From Prevotellaceae bacterium (GTDB lineage: Bacteria > Bacteroidota > Bacteroidia > Bacteroidales > Bacteroidaceae), in NCBI GenBank assembly GCA_003150315.1, contig QAML01000007.1, forward strand, positions 1 to 64,000: a stretch of DNA of 64,000 nucleotides, read 5' to 3'. Positions 55,440-62,696 of the stretch are shown in pieces. The notes under the pieces were generated by a model, which was not told the origin of the DNA, made no database searches, and saw only the letters and a program-made list of their open reading frames with translations. The translations under genes and the position numbers were made by a program. How positions within the stretch are numbered: the first letter of the stretch is position 1; each line of letters opens with the position of its first letter.

Positions 55440-55442
55440 GGC

Positions 55443-56159
55443 ATGGAACCCGAAATAAAATCGAATTTCGACGATATAAAAAGACAGGGCGAACGCGCCA
55501 AACGGCGCAACAGGTGGAGCATGTTGATCAGCATGCCTGTTTTCTTGTTTGGCAAATTCATGGCGTTTGTTGTGCGCTATCCCTATTTGCTTCTTATTGC
55601 CGCCATAGCTGTTGCTGTGGTTTTCTTTGCAAATCGTTTTCGTTCCACGTCCGAAGTTAAGATAGAACATACCGGGAGTATTGGCAGAACAGTCAATCAT
55701 ATTACACAGGTTAAGGCAATAGGGCAGTGGGAGGCTCTGCATATTTCGTGCGAAGAAATGGTAGACACAACCGAAGAGCATTTCTTTGGCGACAAGAATC
55801 TCATAAAAATTTACCGGGGTACCATGATAATAGGAATAGACCTGGCTGATGCGGCGAAAGATTGGTTCACCGCACGTGGAGATACCGCTCTTTTGCGTCT
55901 GCCAAAGGTCAGATTGCTTAATCCGAGGTTTATTGACGAAGCCGGAACGCGAACTTTTTATGAGAAAGGCACATGGAACGAGCGCGTGAACGAGGTTTTG
56001 TACGAAAAAGCCCGTAAAGCCATGCTTCGGCGCAATCTTACTTCCATTCAAATCAATTTTGCCACGGACAATATACACCGACAATTTGAATCAATGTTCT
56101 TGTCGTTCGGCTATAAAACCATAATCTTTCTACCCGAAAGCAGAGAAATAAAAAAATGA
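55443..56159 (+). CDS. DUF4230 protein with N-terminal membrane helix
   Basis: 238 residues. A basic cytoplasmic start (KRQGERAKRRNRW) leads into a membrane segment (about 38-62: YPYLLLIAAIAVAVVFFANRF), then the DUF4230 domain outside: ITQVKAIGQWEALHISCEEM, KIYRGTMIIGIDLADAAKDWF, LLRLPKVRLLNPRFIDEAGTRTFYEKGTW and MFLSFGYKTIIFLP. A diverged paralog of the preceding lipoprotein. Its stop overlaps the next start by 4 bp (ATGA). Confidence 0.82.
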   Translation: MEPEIKSNFDDIKRQGERAKRRNRWSMLISMPVFLFGKFMAFVVRYPYLLLIAAIAVAVVFFANRFRSTSEVKIEHTGSIGRTVNHITQVKAIGQWEALHISCEEMVDTTEEHFFGDKNLIKIYRGTMIIGIDLADAAKDWFTARGDTALLRLPKVRLLNPRFIDEAGTRTFYEKGTWNERVNEVLYEKARKAMLRRNLTSIQINFATDNIHRQFESMFLSFGYKTIIFLPESREIKK

Positions 56160-57496
56160 AGGAAACGGCAATGATTTACAAGAATATATTGAGCGCAATG
56201 CTTTATGTGGCGTTGCTCTTGGCTGTTGTTTCGTGCGGCAAGGACGACAACGGTGGCGGCAAAAAGGACGAAGATTCCACAACAATACGCCGCACGGTGC
56301 TTGTGTATGTTAGTGCGCAAAATTCATTGGGCTATCAGCAGTTCAATAAGGGAGATTCTACGGAGATGATTGCCGGAAGTCAGTTCATGAACGCTCGCGA
56401 CCAGCTTTTACTCTATGTTGACGATGCACAAAAGCCCAGAGTTTATCGCATTTACAAGGGTTGCAAGCAGCCACAGCTTGTGCGCAGATACGGGTCGGAC
56501 GTAAATTCGAGCGATGCGGGTGTGCTCAAGGAATTGCTCCAATGGATGAAAGGCACATACCCTTCCGAAAGCTACGGATTGGTCATGTGGTCGCACAGCG
56601 ACGGTTGGGTGCCGTCGTGGAGTAAGGATTATTCGCAGGTAAAGCGTAAAAGTTTCGGACTTGACGTTGGCGAGGGCGGCAACATGGAGTATGATTTGAA
56701 CCGGAACAATTTCTACGGTTCCACAATGGACATTGACGACATGGCGCAGGCTATAGAGGAGAGCGGGGTGCACCCTAAATTCATTTTCTTCGATTCTTGT
56801 CTCATGCAGTGTATAGAAGTTGATTACGCTTTACGGCACGCCACGGATTATGTGATAGCTTCGCCGATTTCCACTCCAGCCATAGGGCCAAACTATACCA
56901 CTCTCGTGCGCGACGGATTGTTCAAAGACGATGTTTCACAGATTGCCGCGTCATATTATAACTACATCGTGTCGCTGCCGTTAAACAATGTTTACAGCGA
57001 CTTCGGCATGGTTATTTCGTGTGTCAGAACTTCCGAACTCGAGAACCTTGCCGCCGCCACCCGGAAGTGTATTTCCGAAATCAAGGCTTATGAAGTTGCG
57101 GCGGATAACGACACTGTTTACAACTGGATACCTATGGACGGGGTTACGCAATATGAACTTTATGCTTACAAATACTTCTATCGCCCCCATTTCTACGATT
57201 TTGCGTGCGCCATGAACAAGATGCTCTCGCCCGAAAGCTATGCGGAGTGGCGCAAGGCTCTCGACAAATGTATGGTATACTACAACGGTACGGAGAGGTT
57301 CTTTGTGGAGAGCGACAGCAAGGGCAACAGCAAGTTTCTTACTGTTGATTTGCTGCACTATTGCGCCATTTCGGCGTTCGTTCCCCAACAGATTTATTCG
57401 CAAAATGCGGCAAGTTGCATTTTCGGCGATTTGAATAAATGTTTCAGGCGCACGGAATGGTATGAAGATGCCGGTTGGGAAGATGCGGGTTGGTAA
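56156..57496 (+). CDS. Clostripain-like (C11) lipoprotein cysteine peptidase
   Basis: 446 residues. Lipoprotein Cys27 (VVSCGKDDNGGG). Clan CD fold of family C11: RRTVLVYVSAQNSLG, catalytic His147 in YGLVMWSHSDGW, Cys215 in FIFFDSCLMQCIEV, and the following block DYVIASPISTPAIGPNY. C11 members cleave after basic residues and some need self-cleavage; no obvious autocleavage site is evident. The C-terminus ends in a tandem duplication (EDAGWEDAGW). The start may be the first ATG, coupled to the DUF4230 stop, or the ATG at codon 6. Confidence 0.85.
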   Translation: MKETAMIYKNILSAMLYVALLLAVVSCGKDDNGGGKKDEDSTTIRRTVLVYVSAQNSLGYQQFNKGDSTEMIAGSQFMNARDQLLLYVDDAQKPRVYRIYKGCKQPQLVRRYGSDVNSSDAGVLKELLQWMKGTYPSESYGLVMWSHSDGWVPSWSKDYSQVKRKSFGLDVGEGGNMEYDLNRNNFYGSTMDIDDMAQAIEESGVHPKFIFFDSCLMQCIEVDYALRHATDYVIASPISTPAIGPNYTTLVRDGLFKDDVSQIAASYYNYIVSLPLNNVYSDFGMVISCVRTSELENLAAATRKCISEIKAYEVAADNDTVYNWIPMDGVTQYELYAYKYFYRPHFYDFACAMNKMLSPESYAEWRKALDKCMVYYNGTERFFVESDSKGNSKFLTVDLLHYCAISAFVPQQIYSQNAASCIFGDLNKCFRRTEWYEDAGWEDAGW

Positions 57497-57520
57497 TTTT
57501 TCACCCTGTTTTTGCATGCT

Positions 57521-57644
57521 GAAAAAAACACATGGCTTATCGCAAAAAATACAAGGCACTTATTTTAAAATAAGTGCCTTGTATTTTAAAATATATGGCT
57601 TGTATTTTTCGCGTTTCTATAAAGCTGAAAAACAATGACTTTTG
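57521..57644 (-). repeat. Dispersed ~128-bp palindromic element, copy 9
   Basis: Minus-strand orientation: left tail CAAAAGTCATTGTTTTTCAG, half-site TACAAGCCATATA, perfect palindrome TACAAGGCACTTA / TAAGTGCCTTGTA, right tail CGATAAGCCATGTGTTTTTT. 'A' core orientation. It starts 25 bp after the C11 gene and fills about half of the 276-bp gap. Confidence 0.9.
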
Positions 57645-57740
57645 AGGGGTGAAAAAAGAGGGTCGGAAATTTGGCTGCGAATGGCTTGAAAAACCGGCTT
57701 GCGGACAGTGCATAGCTTTATTTCCGCTGCATTCAAATCA

Positions 57741-57769
57741 TTGTGTATCCGCTTCAATTCGTAACTTTG
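57741..57769 (+). promoter_or_regulatory. Promoter of the T9SS-tail protein gene
   Basis: TTG (57741-57743), 18-bp spacer, TAACTTTG (57762-57769). The candidate ATG codons at 57773 and 57779 follow within 10 bp, so the mRNA would be nearly leaderless, as at licD. Confidence 0.65.
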
Positions 57770-57772
57770 CAT

Positions 57773-59227
57773 ATGGATATGAAACCCTTTGGCATAATAA
57801 ACATATTTCTCGTTGCGCTGTCCGTGGTGCTTGCGCCACGCGCTGCGGCACAAACCGATACAGTTGCGATAGTTTCCGAAAAGGGGGAAGACTGTTATGC
57901 GGCTGCGGCAATCAAAAACGGTGAGGGTTGTTTGAAGTATGCCGACACGCAGGGCATGTTTCTTTGCGACAGCAGTCTGGTTATGACCGGCGCATACATG
58001 AAATGGCAAAAAGTTGATGCCGGAGTTGCGGGCGGTTTTATGCTCCTTGCCGGAAACGCGGGCTATGTGACCGTGGGCGGGAGCGACGGCAGGGTAAACA
58101 TGATAGAGTTTGCAGGCGAAGAGTCGGCAGCAGTGTTCACCGAAAAGGACGGACATCTGTCTGTAATCCGTAACGGCAGTGAAATGAACCTTGTTCTGAG
58201 GCAATACACGAGGAGCGGGAAAAAAGACATGGATTTCTGTTTCGTGGAAAAAACACGTGTGGACGGCAGAAATTACTTTCCCGCGCGTACATATCCCATG
58301 TCCTCTCCCGGAAGTGTGATAACCGACGGCTTGGGAGGGAAAGTTTATGAAGGACGCTTCAATTCCTATTTGGTTTCTCAGGCATTGGACTCCGCAACAA
58401 CGAGCGTCGACTTGACGAAAGCCGTTTTGCCCGAACAGTTCACGGACTTCAAATATACCGTTGCCGCAAATTGCATTGTATATATACCCGAAAGTTTCGC
58501 GGAAAAAGTACCGCGCGAGTGGCGCAACGTGGTAAGTGTGGGCGAAAACAGTGCGCATTTGATAAGAAAAATGGAACTGTGCGACGGAAAGCCGTTTCAT
58601 GCCCCGCTTTCTTTTACTGTGGGCAGAGATTCTCTGACCTATACCCGTGTGTTTCCGCATGAGGGGTGGAGTACATTGGTTTTGCCTTTTACCGTGTCGG
58701 TAACATCAGAGGAAACAGAGGCTTATGTTCCTGCGCATATAGAGAATGGCGAGGTTAAATTGGGAAAGAGCGATTCTATAAAGGCACAAACTCCTTACAT
58801 TGTCCGTTTTGAACGCCGGGAATATGGTAATTCGCCGGTAACATTTACCGCAGCCGAAGGAACGGAAGTGTCATCATTCCTGCCCAATTGGGAAAACGGA
58901 AAATTCAACGGTACGTTGCAAACCATAAGACCCGCATCGCCGCAGGCGGAATACTTGTTTCTCGGAAATGACGGTTATACGTTTTCTCCTGCTGCCGAAG
59001 GAAGTTTCCTGCTACCTTTCAGGTGTGGTTTCAAGTTCCTTAAAGGCGCAGAAACAAGGGGACTGCGCCTCGCGAAAGACGGAACGGTGGATGTGAAAAC
59101 GGTTATGGATGCGCAAATGCCGCAAACGGTTTACGACATAAACGGCATGAGAATGAACAAAACGGACAATTTGCCCGAAGGAATATTTATTATAAACGGA
59201 AAAAAGATTTACAGGCAAAAACAATGA
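57773..59227 (+). CDS. Secreted protein with T9SS-like C-terminal sorting tail
   Basis: 484 residues from ATG 57773 (or 482 from 57779); the frame further upstream crosses the promoter. Signal peptide MKPFGIINIFLVALSVVLAPRAAA. The body is beta-rich and of unknown function, with segments such as WSTLVLPFTVSVTSEE and ITDGLGGKVYEGRFNSYLV. The last 35 residues (TVYDINGMRMNKTDNLPEGIFIINGKKIY) match the common Bacteroidales T9SS-type C-terminal pattern, so it is probably secreted through the outer membrane and attached to the surface. Its stop overlaps the next start by 4 bp. Confidence 0.75.
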   Translation: MDMKPFGIINIFLVALSVVLAPRAAAQTDTVAIVSEKGEDCYAAAAIKNGEGCLKYADTQGMFLCDSSLVMTGAYMKWQKVDAGVAGGFMLLAGNAGYVTVGGSDGRVNMIEFAGEESAAVFTEKDGHLSVIRNGSEMNLVLRQYTRSGKKDMDFCFVEKTRVDGRNYFPARTYPMSSPGSVITDGLGGKVYEGRFNSYLVSQALDSATTSVDLTKAVLPEQFTDFKYTVAANCIVYIPESFAEKVPREWRNVVSVGENSAHLIRKMELCDGKPFHAPLSFTVGRDSLTYTRVFPHEGWSTLVLPFTVSVTSEETEAYVPAHIENGEVKLGKSDSIKAQTPYIVRFERREYGNSPVTFTAAEGTEVSSFLPNWENGKFNGTLQTIRPASPQAEYLFLGNDGYTFSPAAEGSFLLPFRCGFKFLKGAETRGLRLAKDGTVDVKTVMDAQMPQTVYDINGMRMNKTDNLPEGIFIINGKKIYRQKQ

Positions 59228-59637
59228 AGATAGCAATAGATTTTGACGGGACTATAGTGCAACATCGTTACCCCGAAATAGGAAAAGAAATACCTTTCGC
59301 CACGCTAACTCTGAAAAAACTTATAGACGACGGGCATATACTTGTGCTCAACAGCGTAAGAGAAGGAGAATATCTTGATGCTGCTGTGGAATGGTGCCGA
59401 GAGAGAGGCGTGGAGTTCTTTGCTGCAAACAAGAACTACCCGGAGGAAACTCCCGAATCGCCCGATTATTCGCGCAAGATTAAGGCTGATTTCTACATAG
59501 ACGATAGAAATATCGGCGGTTTGCCCGATTGGGGAACAATGTATGAGATGATAAGCGAAGGAAAAACCTTTGACGACATACTGACAGGCAACTACAATTC
59601 CGCAAAACCCAAGAAAAAACCGTGGTGGAAGTTTTAA
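59224..59637 (+). CDS. Small HAD-like hydrolase (BT0820 type)
   Basis: 137 residues, cytoplasmic. HAD motif I at the very start (MKIAIDFDGTIVQHRYPEIG with two Asp), motif II-like LVLNSVREGEYLDAAVEWC, and motif IV IKADFYIDDRNIGGLPDWG. No cap domain, as in the short uncharacterised Bacteroides HAD proteins of the BT0820 kind. Substrate unknown. Lys-rich C-terminus (KPKKKPWWKF). Translationally coupled to the surface-protein gene although their products lie in different compartments. Confidence 0.85.
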   Translation: MKIAIDFDGTIVQHRYPEIGKEIPFATLTLKKLIDDGHILVLNSVREGEYLDAAVEWCRERGVEFFAANKNYPEETPESPDYSRKIKADFYIDDRNIGGLPDWGTMYEMISEGKTFDDILTGNYNSAKPKKKPWWKF

Positions 59638-59663
59638 TTTCCAAAGCAACCCTTCACGCAAAC

Positions 59664-59701
59664 AAAAACTCCCGAAACTTTCACGCTTCGGGAGTTTTTT
59701 T
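59664..59701. terminator. Bidirectional terminator between the HAD gene and the small barrel gene
   Basis: A 13-bp stem, AAAAACTCCCGAA (59664-59676) with TTCGGGAGTTTTT (59687-59699), and A/T tails on both sides. It serves both convergent transcripts. Confidence 0.88.
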
Positions 59702-59724
59702 AGTATTCTATAATTGTTGAATGC

Positions 59725-60204
59725 TTAAAAATAATAGCCCAATCCTATCTTAAGTCCCACAGAAGAATTGTCGCTAAAGTCGTGCATGCTCATTTTATAG
59801 TAAACCGACGGCTCAACTGCAAGATAGTGGTTTAGATAAAAGGCATAGCCGATTTCTACAGGCACCATGAGATCGTTGTTACTCTTTGTGTAGTGCACGA
59901 ACTGCGCACCGGCTCCGAGGAAGATGCCGTTTTGGTTGAAATAGAAGCGTCCGTTCAGCCCCGCAGTTATATCATCTGTGTAGCGTGTATGCCCGTAGCC
60001 GAAATTAGCATAGACAAGAAGTCCGTCGCTTACGAAAAGACCGGCAGCACCATCGAGATTGAAACGCATACGTTCGTTTGAGCTGTATTGAAGACTCAAA
60101 CCGGAAAGCGAAGCACCGATATATTTTGTTCCTGCTTCGAATTGTGCGCTTGCACCTGTGAAAATCATTGCGAACAATGCCGCAACAGCAATAAACTTTT
60201 TCAT
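59725..60204 (-). CDS. Small outer-membrane beta-barrel protein
   Basis: 159 residues with a signal peptide (MKKFIAVAALFAMIFTGASA). The mature 139 residues show about eight alternating amphipathic strands (YIGASLSGLSLQYSS, LLVYANFGYGHTRY, GIFLGAGAQFVHYT, VPVEIGYAFYLNHYLAVEPSVYYKMS) and a terminal aromatic (GLGYYF), fitting an OmpX/OmpW-like eight-strand barrel. Its start overlaps the upstream membrane-protein stop by 4 bp. Confidence 0.85.
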   Translation of the reverse strand: MKKFIAVAALFAMIFTGASAQFEAGTKYIGASLSGLSLQYSSNERMRFNLDGAAGLFVSDGLLVYANFGYGHTRYTDDITAGLNGRFYFNQNGIFLGAGAQFVHYTKSNNDLMVPVEIGYAFYLNHYLAVEPSVYYKMSMHDFSDNSSVGLKIGLGYYF

Positions 60205-60443
60205 TGTTTGTTATTGTTATTAGTTTTGTTTCTTTCCGAACCGTTCTCGCGATTGCCGTTTTGCCTTTCGTTTCTGCGGTTAATCCACCAAACGGCGGCA
60301 ATCATGATTATTGCTCCAAACATAACCGACAAGTTGCGCGGCGAAAACCCTACTTTGCGGATTATGAACTCATATATGAAGAATGCAACGGCATATATTG
60401 CCATTAAAGAGGGAAGCCATACGCTTTTGGGTGGTTTTTTCAT
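60201..60443 (-). CDS. Small two-helix membrane protein
   Basis: 80 residues from ATG 60443 (MKKPPKSVWLPSLMAIYAV); a frame from 60497 crosses the promoter box. Two hydrophobic helices (about 9-26 and 38-56, the second VMFGAIIMIAAVWWIN) and an Asn/Arg-rich soluble tail. I do not recognise a family. Coupled to the barrel gene by a 4-bp overlap, so expression of the two is linked. A -7 box TAAATTTG is at 60485-60478. Confidence 0.65.
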   Translation of the reverse strand: MKKPPKSVWLPSLMAIYAVAFFIYEFIIRKVGFSPRNLSVMFGAIIMIAAVWWINRRNERQNGNRENGSERNKTNNNNKQ

Positions 60444-60477
60444 TTGGAAGCCCTGTTTGTTTTGGAGCAAATTTAAG

Positions 60478-60515
60478 AAAAAGTTTTCACCACGCACATA
60501 AAAAGCGTATTTTTG
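60478..60515. promoter_or_regulatory. Divergent promoter pair
   Basis: Minus-strand TAAATTTG (60485-60478) for the membrane-protein/barrel pair and plus-strand TATTTTTG (60508-60515) for the GHL10 gene lie within 40 bp. Both fit TAnnTTTG and support the chosen starts at 60443 and 60536. Confidence 0.55.
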
Positions 60516-60535
60516 TGGTCTTAAAACTACGGTAT

Positions 60536-62248
60536 ATGCAATTCAAAACAATATTAGCGGCGTTTGTGCTGGTGTGTATGGGCTTTGTGCCGGTTTGTTC
60601 GCAGATCATTCCGCAGCAGTCGCATCGTGAGGTGAGGGCTGTATGGTTTACTACGATCGGCGGGCTTGATTGGCCCAAAGGTTATGCTTCTAACGCTGCG
60701 GGAGTGGAACGTCAGAAACGTCAGCTACGTGATCATCTCGACCGTTTACAGGCTATGGGCATCAACACTCTGCTTTTGCAAACACGAGTGCGTGGCACGG
60801 TGATTTATCCCTCTGCCATTGAGCCGTGGGACGGTTGTCTTTCGGGCAAACCGGGAGTTTCGCCGGGCTATGATGCTTTGCAATATGCCGTGGAGCAGTG
60901 TCATAAGCGCGGAATGAGCATTCAGGCGTGGGTGGTTGCCTTTCCGCTTACTAGTCTGAGCGTAACAAAGCAGCTCGGCAAGCGTTCTATAATCTGCCGA
61001 CACCCACAGTTGTGTCTCAAGGCGGGAGATCATTGGATGATGAACCCCGGAGTTCCGGCGGTTTCCGATTATCTGGCTTCGCTTTGTGCTGAAATCGTGA
61101 AAAACTATGATGTTGACGGAATTCATCTCGATTATATTCGTTATCCCGAAAAGGAAATTCCTTTCAACGATGCCGCCACGTTCAAAAAATACGGCAAGGG
61201 AATGACACGAAGTGAGTGGAGGCGAGAGAATGTAACGCGCTGCGTCAGAAAAATATACGCAGCCATAAAAACTCTTAAGCCTTGGGTCATGCTCAGTTGC
61301 TCGCCTGTGGGAAAACATGACGATTTGCCGCGATATTTTTCTTGTGGTTGGAACGCACGAACTGCCGTTGCGCAGGACGTGCAGCAGTGGATGAAAGAGG
61401 GAATAATGGACGAAATTTTCCCCATGATGTATTTCAAGGGAAATCATTTCTATCCTTTTGCACTTGATTGGGTGGAATGTTCCAACAAACGTGTGGTTGC
61501 GCCGGGACTGGGTGTATATTTTCTTGACGAAGGACAGAAAAACTGGGATTTGACAACCGTTACGCGCGAACTTAATTTCCTCCGCATGCACGGTGCGGAC
61601 GGTCAGGCTTATTTTCGCAGCCGTTTTCTTGAGAACAATGTCAAAGGCATTGCCGATTATCTCCAATATTTGTTTTACACGCGCCCTGCTTTGCAGCCGG
61701 CAATGGCTTGGCAGGACAGCATTGCCCCGTCTGTGCCTGAAAAAATAGCGGTGGAAAAGTCCAAATATGCGTGGAGAATTTCTTGGCAACCGTCAACCGA
61801 CCCCGCACCCGGCGATTCGTTGCGCTATAATGTATATGTGTCGGATGTATATCCTGTCAACTGCGACAGCGCAAGGCTTGTGGCATCATACATATCGGGA
61901 AACGAATACACGTTGGACGTTGCCTGTCCTGCGAGTCGCGATATGTTTTACGGTGTAACGGCAATTGACCGTTTCGGAAACGAGAGCGGTGTTGCCGAAA
62001 TCAATCATCCTGTGTTCAAAGCGAAGCTGAGCGAACCGGGAATGAAAGTTCGCGGCGGCAAACTGCGGCTTGACAGCGTGGATGCCTGTTTCCTGATGAT
62101 TCATGACGATTGCGGGCGCGAGTTGAAGGTTATAAAATACGACAGCATGGTTGATGTTTCGCGTTTAGTGCCCGGCTTTTACAAAATTTACGGTCAGGGA
62201 CGGCGCGGAAAATCGCATTTGCTGGGGCACTTCCAAATTCATCCTTAA
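60536..62248 (+). CDS. GHL10 (family 10-like) glycosyl hydrolase
   Basis: 570 residues from ATG 60536 (MQFKTILAAFVLVCMGFVPV, signal peptide); the extension upstream to 60383 overlaps the divergent gene. The GHL10/YngK-type barrel begins at about residue 30: HREVRAVWFTTIGGLDWPKG, GINTLLLQTRVRGTVIYPS, DALQYAVEQCHKRGMSIQAW, YDVDGIHLDYIRYPE (with probable catalytic acids), and MDEIFPMMYFKGNHF. It ends with a fibronectin-like domain (about 400-500) and a short tail. These enzymes are suspected to act on peptidoglycan or other glycans; the true substrate is not established. Exported. Confidence 0.88.
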   Translation: MQFKTILAAFVLVCMGFVPVCSQIIPQQSHREVRAVWFTTIGGLDWPKGYASNAAGVERQKRQLRDHLDRLQAMGINTLLLQTRVRGTVIYPSAIEPWDGCLSGKPGVSPGYDALQYAVEQCHKRGMSIQAWVVAFPLTSLSVTKQLGKRSIICRHPQLCLKAGDHWMMNPGVPAVSDYLASLCAEIVKNYDVDGIHLDYIRYPEKEIPFNDAATFKKYGKGMTRSEWRRENVTRCVRKIYAAIKTLKPWVMLSCSPVGKHDDLPRYFSCGWNARTAVAQDVQQWMKEGIMDEIFPMMYFKGNHFYPFALDWVECSNKRVVAPGLGVYFLDEGQKNWDLTTVTRELNFLRMHGADGQAYFRSRFLENNVKGIADYLQYLFYTRPALQPAMAWQDSIAPSVPEKIAVEKSKYAWRISWQPSTDPAPGDSLRYNVYVSDVYPVNCDSARLVASYISGNEYTLDVACPASRDMFYGVTAIDRFGNESGVAEINHPVFKAKLSEPGMKVRGGKLRLDSVDACFLMIHDDCGRELKVIKYDSMVDVSRLVPGFYKIYGQGRRGKSHLLGHFQIHP

Positions 62249-62458
62249 AAATCCGCCGTATAGCTAAATATATTGCCGAAATGCAAGGGGGAACAGGGGA
62301 TGAAATTTTTTCGCTTTCGGCTGTCCGACGTGTACTTTAATATAAAGCGCAGACTGCATAAGTTTTCATAAATAGCACAACCGACAGCCAAAAATACAGA
62401 AACTATGCACTTTGGGGCAAGGTGCTGAGAATCAAAATCTTATCCAATTTTTGGAGTT
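62249..62458. other. Gene-free stretch after the GHL10 gene
   Basis: About 210 bp between the GHL10 stop and repeat copy 10. No ORF, RNA gene or convincing terminator stem was seen. A further 110 bp beyond the repeat, up to the GH106 stop, also appear empty. Confidence 0.45.
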
Positions 62459-62586
62459 TTTTGTAAGTTGCAGTAAGTCAGAGCTTTGAGATTATAAAAA
62501 ATATAAGGCATATATTTTAAAATACAAGGCACTTATTTTGAAATAAGTGCCTTGTATTTTTTACGAAGTCCTATATGTTTTTTGCG
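62459..62586 (+). repeat. Dispersed ~128-bp palindromic element, copy 10
   Basis: Left tail TTTTGTAAGTTGCAGTAAGT CAGA, half-site TATAAGGCATATA, palindrome TACAAGGCACTTA / TAAGTGCCTTGTA, right tail ACGAAGTCCTATATGTTTTT. 'A' core orientation. It lies in a convergent gap (GHL10 to the left, GH106-like gene to the right). Confidence 0.9.
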
Positions 62587-62696
62587 AAATGCGCATTTTG
62601 CTGCATTTTTATTGCATATCGGCAGAAACTTGCCGAATGCAAAAGTTTGCGCGGCGCATGCGTCCGAGGTTGTGTGCCCGGCGCGATGTTTTTTCT

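Noticed and set aside
1..62586. Reading the dispersed palindromes as ordinary terminators
   Set aside because: Copies 3 and 4 lie between divergent genes, the stems are AT-rich with long conserved flanks, and real GC-rich terminators exist separately in several gaps.
1..62586. CRISPR array
   Set aside because: The repeats are kilobases apart, longer than CRISPR repeats, and occur on both strands; no cas genes are present.
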